From Debaryomyces hansenii CBS767 (taxonomy: Eukaryota > Ascomycota > Pichiomycetes > Serinales > Debaryomycetaceae), in contig NC_006048.2 of NCBI RefSeq assembly GCF_000006445.2, positions 1,860,001 through 1,924,000 on the forward strand: a stretch of DNA of 64,000 bases, written 5' to 3'. This document shows positions 17,952 through 27,871 of this stretch, piece by piece. Position 1 is the stretch's first letter, and every line of letters begins with the position of its first letter. The position numbers and the translations under genes are program-made. The notes beneath the pieces are model-generated. The model saw only the letters and a program-made list of their open reading frames with translations. It was not told where the DNA came from and did not search any database.

Positions 17952-18773
17952 GCATGCAATTAATTGCATATTGAAATAGTTCACTGCAGTGAAATGCTTA
18001 CTTTGCAACTTATAATTAACCGTATGCCCTTATTAAAGTGCTACAATTAATACTGTTAAATCCAACTTTAACACCTAGATCCAACTCTAATGATTAACGA
18101 CTTTTAATTCTTCAACACGAAGGTTTTTTTAATTATTTCCAACAAATAATTAAATATTTTATATTTTGTATTTACTTGTAGTTAGAAACTTACGTTACAA
18201 AAAATATTACCAAATTTAGTACCTATAGTGTAGTATATTCATAAAATGTTTACTATTTATCTTTATAGGGGTTCCGAGTCTATTACAAGATTTGGGACAT
18301 TTGTTTATATTGAAAATTCGACTGATGTCCTAAGTGGCTTGACCAAATTCTAGCCTTGACCACATCAGAGTACATCCCTAGTAATTAGGTATTTGCTATG
18401 TCATATCGGCCTACTTTACAGGCGATCATGTCAGAGAAGCGTAGTTACTTTATTGTCTAATGTGTCTTTATAGTAGAGCAGCTATTTTTTCGATTACTTT
18501 GTGCTTTCTTTGATTATATTGTATCACAATGAAGCAAGCTAGTGTCTACAGTATAATGTTAGTATTAAGCCTTCATTTACCCCTAACTTTATATCTATCT
18601 TCACTAGTACAATAAATTGGTACTTTTATTATTGTTTGACTTGAAGCGCGCACAAGAAAGTGATAAGATTAACCGCTAATTTATATTCTCCTCTAAATTA
18701 CTATTAAGCATAACCAAGTGAATAATACCTCATAAAGAAGTAACATCGTTTCATTAGGGTCGTTATAGCTATA
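17952..18773. other. intergenic region upstream of RIM15
   Basis: About 820 bp of AT-rich DNA between two same-strand genes. No ORF of note, tRNA or clear repeat was seen. It presumably carries the bZIP terminator and the RIM15 promoter. Confidence 0.5.
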
Positions 18774-21700
18774 ATGAATTCTGAGGATTCGGTAAACAAA
18801 CAAGATCAAAATAATAATCACATAGAACATGATTCACACGAAGTATTACATGAAACGTATAACGAAGCGGATATAGACAAATCAATATTTAACGCTCCAC
18901 ATTTTGAACTATCAGAATCTAATATCAAGGAACTTGAAAGATCGGTTTCCCCATGTGAAATCTCGCTAGTTCATACGGATAACGACTATGAAGAAAGTCC
19001 AGGAGCCAGGGGTGAAGCAGGGCCGAAGCCTAACATGGATTTCCCTAATTTTGTAGAGATCATCCAGGAGCAAATAGACTTAAGATTGGCATCATCCGAT
19101 AATCCTACAGCGGTTATGGAATTGGACTTAGATGGAAATATACGGTATTTAAGTCAAAATTGGGAGACCATTGTGGGGACGAAGATTAAAAAAATTGTAA
19201 ATAAACCAATTTCAAATATTATTGTTGGTAATGATGATGACTCGAAAGTGTTCAATAACTCGATTGAACTGATGATAAGAGATGATGGTAGCTATAAAGT
19301 GAAATTTGTTACAGCTACGGACGATAAATATTCCTCAACTTTTGCTGAATCACATTCTAGCGGAAAGATAACACCACACAATTCGTTAGAGGATTTAACT
19401 AAGGACATACCCATACAAGATTTGCAATATGAACCTACACAAAAATATAATGACAAATTGGAGAGCGATTCATCAAGTAGTACCAGCTCAAAAGTATCTA
19501 ACAATGGAAACATAATTGAATTGGAAGCTCAAGGTATATTAATTCATGATTCAAAGACCAAATTACCTACGCATTCAATATGGACAATAAAACCATTTAT
19601 TCATATTGATCTTGATTTGACATTACCTGAACAATTGATCAGTTTGTTAGGGTTCGGATCAGAAATATTTGAAGGGTATCTTGTAAGCCTAAAAGAGTTA
19701 GGAATTATTGATGAGGATTCAGTCCCTCAACCTAAGACTATTCTTTGTCGAATTTGCGAACAGAATATACCTGCTTGGTTTATTGAAAAGCATAGTGATC
19801 TTTGTATTGTTGAACATCGAGTTAGCGAAGATCTACAAACGTGTCATGATGCTATTTCAAACCAGAAGGATTTGATTCTTAAACTTTCTGAAAATATCTG
19901 GATACAGCAGTCTCAGATATCCCAAAACACCAATAATTCAGCTTCTGTATCACCTTCGTCATCACCCCCATCTTCGTCATCAAGCTCTATAAACCTGATG
20001 AATTCTTCAAGTAGTATGATATTAGACTACAAAGGCCTCCCATTACCAAAGATAAGTCCAATGGAATCGCCAAGGCTATCAAATCAAGTATTGGTTAAAA
20101 ATGCTTCTGCTCTTCAATCACTTCAGACTATGAAATTTCCGTTTGGCGTCTTTCAAAGACTAGTCGAGTTCTGTGATGAAGCTCTCCAAATAAATCCAGC
20201 TGATACAAATGAAGTTGGAAGCTTTCAATTCAGTCCTAATTCCGAACGAGCTATTAATTTTGTTCTTAATTGGAAGGCATATGAAACGTCAGATTTGTCT
20301 ATTCGAACTCTTATAGAGGATACGCAAAACCTTGTGAATGATAAGATTGATACGCTATCAAGATTATTATCAATTTTACAATATTCGGAGAAGATTAAAA
20401 ATGAAGTTGATGAACTAGTTTTGCAAACTGTAAGGGAAACAGTCGCAAAGATAAAAGAACAAACAATGATGAATGAACAAAATCAAGATTCTGTTTATTC
20501 ATATGATGACAACGACTCTACAGCAATTTTCTCGAATGAAAATGATCAGGAACCTTCAAGAGTAGAATTAGAGGTTCCCACACTTCCCACAAATAATTCT
20601 ACCAACCTTTCAATTCAATCTCCGCAACCTTCACGAACAAGAAGCCCCCAATCTAAGCTATTCACGGAACCGTATATAAAAGATGAAGCTAAGTCGAACC
20701 AGTCTATAACACCAAGGGATATATTACTCAGAGGTAGAACTTCGAGTGGTTTGCTGACAAATTCATTATCTACATCATCGCTTTCTGCTAATTCGAGGAG
20801 TCACTCCAGAAATCGATCTAAGGATAATAACTTAACTGAATCATTAAATGATTTAGATTTAAGTAAAAAATCTTCAGAAGGATTGTCAAATAATTCGTCA
20901 TATTCTTCACCAAGGCGGCATTTATCACCTGTTCCATATATTGAAAAACAAAACTTATCTTCCTTTCAAAGAAACACGAATTCGAGATTTGAAACTAACA
21001 CTCCATTATCATCCCCATCGTTTGCTCATTCTGAGATGCAACATAATGAAAAAGGCAATCATATATATGAAAAGAGAGCAGGTGCCGGGGGTTGGCACAA
21101 TCATAATATTTCATTGAATTTAAATTTTAGCTCGACCAAGAATTCAATGAACAAACCACCTTTATCTCCTTTGTTAGTTTCTCTGACACCTACAAGTAAA
21201 CCATCATCCGGTGATATTAGAGATTATGAAGTGTTAAAAGCTATTAGTAAAGGTGCTTTTGGATCTGTCTTTTTAGCTAAAAAGAAATTGACGGGAGACT
21301 ACGTGGCTATTAAATGTTTAAAGAAGCGAGATATGGTTGCTAAAAATCAAATATTGAATGTCAAATCCGAAAGAGCTGTTATGATGAGACAGACGGATTC
21401 ACCTTACGTTGCACAATTATACAGCAGTTTCCAAACCAGAGATTATCTTTATTTGGTTATGGAATATTTGAATGGTGGTGACTGTGCAACATTGCTTAAG
21501 GTTTTAGGTACTTTGGGAAATGAATGGGCTAAAAGATACGTAGCCGAGGTAGTAGTGGGAGTTGATGATTTGCACAAAAGAGGTATAATTCATAGGGATT
21601 TAAAACCGGATAATTTAGTGATCGATAGCAAAGGTCATTTAAAATTGACAGATTTTGGTTTATCCAGATTGGGTGTTGTGGGTAGACAGACTAGAGCACA

Positions 21701-23987
21701 AAGAAAGAGTAGTACTTCTGAACAAGCAATTGATATATTCCGAAGAAGTCTTAACCAAGCAAACCAAAGTGCGTTTGCGAATGTATCAGGGTTGGGATTA
21801 ACTAGCGCAAATGATTCACCATCATCCGAAACAAGTGTACATAGAAGGAACACATCTGATACTTTATTTTCGTTATCTCCAAGTTTCGATCATGCAAAAT
21901 TGACCCCAGCTTCAGCTGCTGGTTCGCAGTTGATGTCCCCACTTGTCCCTTTTAGTGAAACATTTGGACAACCTTTAAGTCAACAATCGCAACCAAGCCC
22001 TCTTCAAATGCCACAACAAAAAAATAATAGACAGAATATATCCGGTAGCGGTAAGAATTCTGGAAGAACAGGCTCGGGTTCGCTAGAATCACCGTTATTG
22101 AAACCAGTAATAGCAAGAACGGCATCAGAATCGTCATTTTCAATTACAGAGGATGATTATCCAACGATTTCATTACAGAACCAAGATGCAATTAATTCAT
22201 ATGCATTATTTGATCCTGAAAATGAAGACTCTTCCGAGATGAAAAATTTTGTTGGTACTCCAGATTATTTAGCGCCGGAAACTATCGCAGGTGAAAGACA
22301 AAGTGAATCTTCCGACTGGTGGTCTCTTGGATGTATATTATTTGAATTTGTATTTGGATATCCTCCCTTCCATGCTGATACTCCAGACAAAGTCTTCAAG
22401 AATATTTTGAATTGCGAAATAGATTGGCCGCCATTATCTGAAGAAGAAGAACTAGAAATATGTCCAGCAACAGCAAAAGATTTAATCAAAAAATTATTAA
22501 CCTTAAAACCCGAAGAAAGATTAGGATACAATGGAGCGGATGAAATTAAAAGACACCCTTATTTCAAAGAAATCAACTGGTTTACGTTATTTGAAGAAGT
22601 ACCATCATTCATTCCCACTCTGGACGACCCAGAATCCACAGACTATTTTGATAATAGAGGAGCTGATATATCACATTTTCCTAAAGAAGATTCGGATGAA
22701 GAAAGTAAGTTAATGACTAACGCGGCTTCTATCAACACTACTGAATTTGGATCCCCTTCATTAGATTGCAAATCAAGTACTGGGGATGTTTTTAATTCCA
22801 ATATTGACGACTTTGAAAATGTTAGTGGTAGCGGAACTGGAAGCAATACTAATAGCAACAATAGCAATAGCTATGGTAACGGATCCAGTAATAGTGCTAC
22901 GGGGAATGGAAAAAGAGAAAGACGGGGTAGTAAGTTGGCAGATCCTAGTGAATTTGGATCATTTCATTTTCGTAATCTACATGTGTTGGAGAAGGCTAAT
23001 AAAGATGTTATTAATAGGTTGAAAAATGAACATCTTGAACATAGAGGTAGTTTTTCATCATCATCATCAGACTCTACTACAAACTCCAGGCCAAGAGGAT
23101 TGTCCTTCAGTGGAACGAGTAATAATAATAGTCCTGGAAATCCATTCAAGAGACCAGTTTCTCCTATAAATTATTTAATTCATAGATCGTCATCTCCTAA
23201 CAAATATGAGAAAGAAAGCCAGTCATCTCCACAATCTGCTATTTACAAACAGGAAAGAGTGGGGTCTGCCGTGAGTACATATTCATCTGGTGATGAATAT
23301 CCATTCGAAATGGGTAAAGTATCACCAGGGTCAGACAGTATTAAAGGTAGTAATCACAGATCATCAGTGCACTCATTATCAAGACAAGTATTTAAGCCTC
23401 CTACTAATGACTTTTCTCCCTCGAGTTCGGATAATGAAGATTCAAAATCACTGGCATTATTAAGAGTAAGGAAGAGACGTGAGAGTGTACGAAGACAAGG
23501 GAGTAGCGAAGGCTCCTTTTCGCGACTTGGAAGTAAGCATAGCGAAGAGTTACTTCGTCCTAAATTACATGAATTAGATGTGCTATATTGTGAACCAATT
23601 CCAATTGTGCGTCATACCATAGCCAAGTTGATGGATACATTAGGATGTATAGTCGTATCCGTTTCTGATGGTGACGAGTTAATTCGTCGTGCTACAAGCC
23701 AAGTGAAATTTGACTTAATATTTACAGCTTTGAAATCGTCTAAGGTAGAAGCTCCAGATGCTGTCAAATTAATTAAATACACCAGTGGAATAAATTCTAA
23801 TACTCCAATAATTGCAATCACTGGGTTTTCGAAAGAGGCGACTCAATCACAAGCTTTCGACGACGTTCTTGAGAAGCCAATTGATATAGAAAGTCTTAGA
23901 AATTGTTTGAATAAGTTTTTTTATAATTCAACTGTACTTGACGATGAAGCTATTGAATCAGATACAGAAGCCGACTTGAAGAAATAA
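18774..23987 (+). CDS. RIM15: Rim15 PAS/kinase/receiver protein kinase
   Basis: The 1737-residue protein has the full Rim15 layout. A PAS-like domain lies at about 105-180. A CxxC...H...C zinc-finger-like motif (CRICEQNIPAWFIEKHSDLC) is near 323-342. An AGC-type kinase domain starts near 818 (SKGAFGSVFLAKK), with HRDLKPDN near 940 and DFG near 959, then a long insert of about 190 residues before the activation segment (NFVGTPDYLAPE near 1160). A response-regulator-like domain spans about 1597-1715. Rim15 integrates TORC1, PKA and Pho85 signals and drives quiescence and meiotic entry, largely through Igo-type endosulfines. In the receiver the phospho-acceptor Asp position reads Ala (FDLIFTALK), while the conserved Thr and Lys (IAIT, EKPI) remain, so it is probably not a phospho-relay output. 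Length matches S. cerevisiae Rim15 (1770). Confidence 0.95.
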   Translation: MNSEDSVNKQDQNNNHIEHDSHEVLHETYNEADIDKSIFNAPHFELSESNIKELERSVSPCEISLVHTDNDYEESPGARGEAGPKPNMDFPNFVEIIQEQIDLRLASSDNPTAVMELDLDGNIRYLSQNWETIVGTKIKKIVNKPISNIIVGNDDDSKVFNNSIELMIRDDGSYKVKFVTATDDKYSSTFAESHSSGKITPHNSLEDLTKDIPIQDLQYEPTQKYNDKLESDSSSSTSSKVSNNGNIIELEAQGILIHDSKTKLPTHSIWTIKPFIHIDLDLTLPEQLISLLGFGSEIFEGYLVSLKELGIIDEDSVPQPKTILCRICEQNIPAWFIEKHSDLCIVEHRVSEDLQTCHDAISNQKDLILKLSENIWIQQSQISQNTNNSASVSPSSSPPSSSSSSINLMNSSSSMILDYKGLPLPKISPMESPRLSNQVLVKNASALQSLQTMKFPFGVFQRLVEFCDEALQINPADTNEVGSFQFSPNSERAINFVLNWKAYETSDLSIRTLIEDTQNLVNDKIDTLSRLLSILQYSEKIKNEVDELVLQTVRETVAKIKEQTMMNEQNQDSVYSYDDNDSTAIFSNENDQEPSRVELEVPTLPTNNSTNLSIQSPQPSRTRSPQSKLFTEPYIKDEAKSNQSITPRDILLRGRTSSGLLTNSLSTSSLSANSRSHSRNRSKDNNLTESLNDLDLSKKSSEGLSNNSSYSSPRRHLSPVPYIEKQNLSSFQRNTNSRFETNTPLSSPSFAHSEMQHNEKGNHIYEKRAGAGGWHNHNISLNLNFSSTKNSMNKPPLSPLLVSLTPTSKPSSGDIRDYEVLKAISKGAFGSVFLAKKKLTGDYVAIKCLKKRDMVAKNQILNVKSERAVMMRQTDSPYVAQLYSSFQTRDYLYLVMEYLNGGDCATLLKVLGTLGNEWAKRYVAEVVVGVDDLHKRGIIHRDLKPDNLVIDSKGHLKLTDFGLSRLGVVGRQTRAQRKSSTSEQAIDIFRRSLNQANQSAFANVSGLGLTSANDSPSSETSVHRRNTSDTLFSLSPSFDHAKLTPASAAGSQLMSPLVPFSETFGQPLSQQSQPSPLQMPQQKNNRQNISGSGKNSGRTGSGSLESPLLKPVIARTASESSFSITEDDYPTISLQNQDAINSYALFDPENEDSSEMKNFVGTPDYLAPETIAGERQSESSDWWSLGCILFEFVFGYPPFHADTPDKVFKNILNCEIDWPPLSEEEELEICPATAKDLIKKLLTLKPEERLGYNGADEIKRHPYFKEINWFTLFEEVPSFIPTLDDPESTDYFDNRGADISHFPKEDSDEESKLMTNAASINTTEFGSPSLDCKSSTGDVFNSNIDDFENVSGSGTGSNTNSNNSNSYGNGSSNSATGNGKRERRGSKLADPSEFGSFHFRNLHVLEKANKDVINRLKNEHLEHRGSFSSSSSDSTTNSRPRGLSFSGTSNNNSPGNPFKRPVSPINYLIHRSSSPNKYEKESQSSPQSAIYKQERVGSAVSTYSSGDEYPFEMGKVSPGSDSIKGSNHRSSVHSLSRQVFKPPTNDFSPSSSDNEDSKSLALLRVRKRRESVRRQGSSEGSFSRLGSKHSEELLRPKLHELDVLYCEPIPIVRHTIAKLMDTLGCIVVSVSDGDELIRRATSQVKFDLIFTALKSSKVEAPDAVKLIKYTSGINSNTPIIAITGFSKEATQSQAFDDVLEKPIDIESLRNCLNKFFYNSTVLDDEAIESDTEADLKK

Positions 23988-24091
23988 TGTACGTAAGTAT
24001 TTATGCTATACAATATTAATTAATATTTTCATTGTGTAATTTTTATATGGATCTTAGTAGCCAGATAACTCATTATATCCCAACGTATCAT

Positions 24092-24979
24092 CTATCTAGC
24101 AGAATGACTAGACTCTTCATTGGAATTAGTTTCGTTTTCCAATATTCTATTCTTTTCTATTAATTCTTTAGTTTCAGGTTCACCTTTAAGGTAGTTTTGC
24201 TTGTACCATTTCAATTGATTAATGCTTTCCAAAATATCAGATCTAGCAGTATGATTGCCTTGTTTCTTTGGGAATAACTTCATCAATTCTGGATTATGTC
24301 TGTAACCAACTTCCATTATCGATGAGACATCAATTAATCTGTAATGCAAATAGTCAATAATTTTTGGGAATTCTCTCATCATGAAGAATTTATCCATATG
24401 TATAGAATTACCTGCCATAATACCTTTATTTGGTTGCACGTATTGCTTTATGTATTCCAATAACTCATCTTCAATTTTAGATAATTCACATTGAGGGTTC
24501 TCAAGAATTTTAGCTGTTAGGCCCGATTTTCCGTGCTGATTGACACACCATTCGTTCATTCCATCTAAGACTTCCTTTGGCTGATATACTGTAGATTCAA
24601 ATCCCTTTTCATCTATTATTTCTAAGTTTCCATCAGTTATAATGCAGCAAATCTCAATAATATGGTCCTGAAAAACATTTAAACCAGTCATCTCACAATC
24701 TATCCAAACAAGTGGCTTCCATATAGGCTTCTTCGAATTAATTATATTCCGAATCATAGATTGTAAGTCTGCTTTAGGGCTCATATCATTCTTGAGTTGT
24801 TTAGTATCAGTTTCAACTGTAGTAGTAGAGGTGACATTTGAGGTTGTCCCACTTATATCATCTTCGCTTTCAACAGACAACTTTATCTTCTTGTTTGGAG
24901 CATTCTGCGAGAAGTTCTGAGTAGACATGATACGTGAAACTAACTTTGGATATATGGGTCTGCCAATATACCTAATCAT
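24092..24979 (-). CDS. REX2: oligoribonuclease / mitochondrial RNA exonuclease
   Basis: The 295-residue protein is a DEDDh 3'-5' exonuclease of the oligoribonuclease family. Seen: WIDCEMTGL (first Asp/Glu pair), IIEICCIITDG, AGNSIHMDKFFM, and HTARSDILES with the catalytic His and last Asp. The N-terminal 20 residues are basic and free of acids (RYIGRPIYPKLVSR), consistent with a mitochondrial presequence; a second in-frame ATG at codon 18 could give a form without it. The 50-odd residues before the domain are variable. The orthologue Rex2/Ynt20 processes U4, U5 and RNase P RNAs and degrades short oligoribonucleotides in mitochondria. It is divergent from the EMA19-like gene across 105 bp. Confidence 0.9.
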   Translation of the reverse strand: MIRYIGRPIYPKLVSRIMSTQNFSQNAPNKKIKLSVESEDDISGTTSNVTSTTTVETDTKQLKNDMSPKADLQSMIRNIINSKKPIWKPLVWIDCEMTGLNVFQDHIIEICCIITDGNLEIIDEKGFESTVYQPKEVLDGMNEWCVNQHGKSGLTAKILENPQCELSKIEDELLEYIKQYVQPNKGIMAGNSIHMDKFFMMREFPKIIDYLHYRLIDVSSIMEVGYRHNPELMKLFPKKQGNHTARSDILESINQLKWYKQNYLKGEPETKELIEKNRILENETNSNEESSHSAR

Positions 24980-25084
24980 ATCATATATAATATAGTTAAT
25001 TTTGAACGCGATGAATCAAATGTGAAATTTAAATGAAAAATACATCATTTAGAATTATCCAGAAGAAGAGTATCCTATCATAGA

Positions 25085-25612
25085 ATGCCAGGCGCTAACA
25101 AATCTACAAAGACGATGTGTGGAATAGATAAGTTCTACGTTGCTTATTTCTTAATGCATATTCCCATTACTTTGATTATCGACTCATGTATAATAATTCC
25201 AGAGGAACAAAGATTTCAATTTCAAAAACAATTCTTGGAGTTCCATATTTCTAGCAACAAGGACTTTTTGCTTGTTAGCTTGCCACTTTGGTTAAAGGTA
25301 TTTGGTCTTTTTGAATTATTTGTTCAATTGCCATTCTTTGCAATTGGGGCTTATATGCTCGTGAAGCAGATGAAACAAGTGTATCCATACATGTTGATCT
25401 ATGGATTCAATGCATCATTTACAACATTGGTGTGCTTGGTACATATCTTCTGCGACTACGAGAGATTCGGCTTGACTACGGGCGAGTCTTATAAACTAGC
25501 GGCGTTATATATTCCATACTTAGTTATCCCCCTTGTGATGTTGGTGGACTATTCAATAAGAATAAACAAGTCCATAAAGGCTCACATTCCTCCAACTAAA
25601 AAGAACATATAG
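25085..25612 (+). CDS. EMA19: EXPERA/TMEM97-family membrane protein (Ema19-like)
   Basis: The 175-residue protein has four hydrophobic spans (about 17-37, 65-90, 99-123, 136-157) and the acidic and aromatic features of the EXPERA fold (TMEM97/MAC30, sigma-2 receptor, EBP). Segments such as LPLWLKVFGLFELFVQLPFF and PYMLIYGFNASFTT are typical of this family. The S. cerevisiae member is YLR050C/Ema19, linked to ER-assisted handling of mitochondrial precursors. It probably acts in the ER membrane. There is no signal peptide beyond the first span, and a basic tail (PPTKKNI) ends the protein. It ends 48 bp from the stop codon of the convergent ACB1. Confidence 0.82.
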   Translation: MPGANKSTKTMCGIDKFYVAYFLMHIPITLIIDSCIIIPEEQRFQFQKQFLEFHISSNKDFLLVSLPLWLKVFGLFELFVQLPFFAIGAYMLVKQMKQVYPYMLIYGFNASFTTLVCLVHIFCDYERFGLTTGESYKLAALYIPYLVIPLVMLVDYSIRINKSIKAHIPPTKKNI

Positions 25613-25660
25613 AATATAAATGTCAACTATAAATTTAGATTAAAACCTGTAAACTTAAAT

Positions 25661-26162
25661 CTATTGGTACTTTGCCAATAATTCATCAGCAAACTTGATG
25701 TATTGCTTTTCGGCATCTTCTTGGGAAGTACCCTTTAATTGGTCCCATGCTTTCCACTTGTACTTGCCCTTCAAGTTGAACACACTTGGTTCAGCGGTAT
25801 CATTGTCACCAACAGTGGCTTGCTTATACAATCCGTACAAGTCCAACAATTCGTCGTCGGAAGGACGTTTGGTCAACTTTTGGACCGCATCAGCCTATTA
25901 TCGTTAGTAAACCCCCAAATATATACACACAGACTCCACCGACCCAATTGCGCCCGGTTTGATCATAATCTCTCGTTCAGACTCTCATATCTCTCTCCCC
26001 CAGTTAGTGCTACGTTGCCCCAAAAAGCGAACATCTGGCATATTGACTTCCCCAATTCGTCCACACCACGTCCTTTTGATCTCAATTCTGGCGCAAACCA
26101 GGTCTGTCTCTTCTAATATACGCATCTATACATACTTTATCAGTAAATTCTTGAGAAACCAT
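25661..26162 (-). CDS. ACB1: acyl-CoA-binding protein, two exons
   Basis: The gene is spliced: exon 1 is 26162-26136 (MVSQEFTDK) and exon 2 is 25894-25661. They join in frame to 86 residues, matching S. cerevisiae Acb1 (87 residues) end to end. Exon 2 starts ADAVQKL and contains the signature LYGLYKQATVGDND and KWKAWDQLKG, with the acyl-CoA-binding Tyr and Lys residues. An exon-2-only model lacks the first helix. The 241-nt intron has GTATGT, TACTAAC and TAG. Acb1 carries long-chain acyl-CoA in the cytosol for sphingolipid and very-long-chain fatty acid synthesis. Expression is expected to be high; codon use is strongly biased. Confidence 0.95.
25895..26135 (-). other. ACB1: ACB1 intron
   Basis: Donor GTATGT at 26135-26130, branch point TACTAAC at 25909-25903, acceptor TAG ending at 25895. 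Only eight nucleotides separate the branch motif from the exon. The phase is 0, after codon 9. Confidence 0.93.
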
Positions 26163-26826
26163 TGTAATTATAATCTCTTACTGTTTCTAAAGTGAATGGG
26201 TGTGATCTGATATCAAATCTACCTATATAGGTGCCAGCGTGTGATGCTCAAAAAGCCATTCCGGTAATAACACGCACACAGAATTACCCAAAACATCTAT
26301 GCACCTGAACTTGATCTCATACAGCCATACACCACCAAGCGGCTTTAAACCTGCGGCAAATGTCGATGACTTTATTTTTCTTTTCGCACGGCCGCTCTGC
26401 GCGGAGATATCCCTATTCGTAATTATCGGAATATCCCCAATGAAGGCTTAATGGCGCTTAATAATCGCTCGGGTACAAAAGACCATGCTCTCATCCCGTT
26501 AACTTCAACGGATAACGGAGATAAATTATTTCCGTCGGGTTTAATGCCTGTTATTTCTAATCCAGCTGCAAATTGCAAGTAAATAAGATTGGATTATAAA
26601 TAGGATTCAATATTATTTACAATCACAATTTATTATGATTTCTAATCGTACATGAATACGATAATTTATCTAAAGTATATATAAAAAGCCGTTCTCAAAT
26701 ATCTAGACAGCTCTATCAGTGGTTTTACGATATTGAACATTGTAAGACACAATTAGACATAATTTGCCTAAGCATCGTGACAGTGAGAGCGATATTTTTT
26801 ACAGTGCGTAAGACTATAATAGTAAC
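26163..26826. other. divergent promoter between ACB1 and the acidic-protein gene
   Basis: About 660 bp with a GC-richer middle (about 26380-26540). A good TATA element, TATATATAAAAA, lies at about 26676-26687, some 140 bp before the ATG at 26827. No other gene was seen. Confidence 0.55.
26676..26687 (+). promoter_or_regulatory. TATA box upstream of the acidic-protein gene
   Basis: TATATATAAAAA lies about 140 bp upstream of the ATG at 26827, the usual TATA position for a yeast regulated promoter. Confidence 0.5.
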
Positions 26827-27546
26827 ATGATGAAGAGTGAAAATTTAAATAATCCATGGAAGCTTCAGTATGATGAGGTGTTGGAACAATATCACTATAT
26901 CAACGTGATAGATAATACGATCACATTCGATTTACCGTGCGAGGTTCACTATACACCCGAGTTAATAAGGCCGAGATCGATATTTCACAAGAAGAAAAGA
27001 GCCAGTTCGTCGTGGATGCTGGGGCTGGAAATGTGTAAGCAGACGAGTTGGGGGTCGTCGGACAGTTCGTTGCTGGAGACGTCAAAGAAGAAGACGTTGT
27101 TGGCGAAATTGGGGTCTGTATTGAGGTATAGACACCGGTCGGAGGTAGCGGAAGCCGATGTAATTGCCGCAAGAGACACAGATGAGCAGTCGGGTATCGC
27201 AGAAGAGAGCGACGATGAAATGAGCGACGTTAACAATTATAACTACGACCGAACAATGGGAGCGTCTACTGACTCGTTCAGGGACGTGAACAGTATGATC
27301 AGTGGGCTTGATGACGCATATCTTTTAGATAAGTCCACCAATTCAAAGAATTTTGCTGGAACTTCAGTCGTCAACGATGCGGACTACGAATCGTTCAGTT
27401 CGAACAGTTCAAGCAATTCAATTCATTCTTATTACTCTAATTTGCCATATGAATATGAGGAAATTGACGGGTCTGAGCTTGATTACGACAAGGAAAGGGA
27501 AAGGTATGAATTGAGATTACAATTCAGGGAAGAATTGGAAATTTAA
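26827..27546 (+). CDS. unrecognised acidic protein with a WW-like N-terminus
   Basis: I do not recognise this 239-residue protein. Residues 11-40 (WKLQYDEVLEQYHYINVIDN, then TITFDLP) follow the spacing of a WW domain: a first Trp, a YHYIN aromatic strand, an N-x-T turn and a closing Pro, although the second Trp is Phe. A basic patch (HKKKR, about 54-58) and several Ser-rich runs follow. The C-terminal 100 residues are strongly acidic (EEIDGSELDYDKERERYELR). There is no signal peptide or membrane span. The TATA-type promoter suggests regulated expression. Coding quality is supported by the long clean frame, typical codons and an ATG start. Confidence 0.7.
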   Translation: MMKSENLNNPWKLQYDEVLEQYHYINVIDNTITFDLPCEVHYTPELIRPRSIFHKKKRASSSWMLGLEMCKQTSWGSSDSSLLETSKKKTLLAKLGSVLRYRHRSEVAEADVIAARDTDEQSGIAEESDDEMSDVNNYNYDRTMGASTDSFRDVNSMISGLDDAYLLDKSTNSKNFAGTSVVNDADYESFSSNSSSNSIHSYYSNLPYEYEEIDGSELDYDKERERYELRLQFREELEI

Positions 27547-27871
27547 AGATGGAATTTTAGAATACAGTATCAGAAGATGGTACTTGTGATGAATTACGAT
27601 GTATGTATTTGGCATTGTTATTGTATATATTTTTATTCTGTGTAAATATAGTAATTTGGGTTTATTAAATTATACATGTAGATGCAGTATGGTCATCACC
27701 TCACAGTGGTCTTGGTTTTTATTTCCAGCTTAACAGCCAGTAAATGTAACCCGTCACATCCGGAGAATTACGATATCGTAAGCTTACGTAGGACTATAGA
27801 TTATTTTGTATTTTATATACTGATACAATATCTAATGCGTTAGATCATAACCCAGACATATATTGCGCTTA
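27547..27871. other. convergent spacer, 325 bp
   Basis: AT-rich sequence between the acidic-protein gene and the RTF1 stop. No ORF, RNA gene or repeat was seen. It probably contains two poly(A) regions. Confidence 0.5.
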
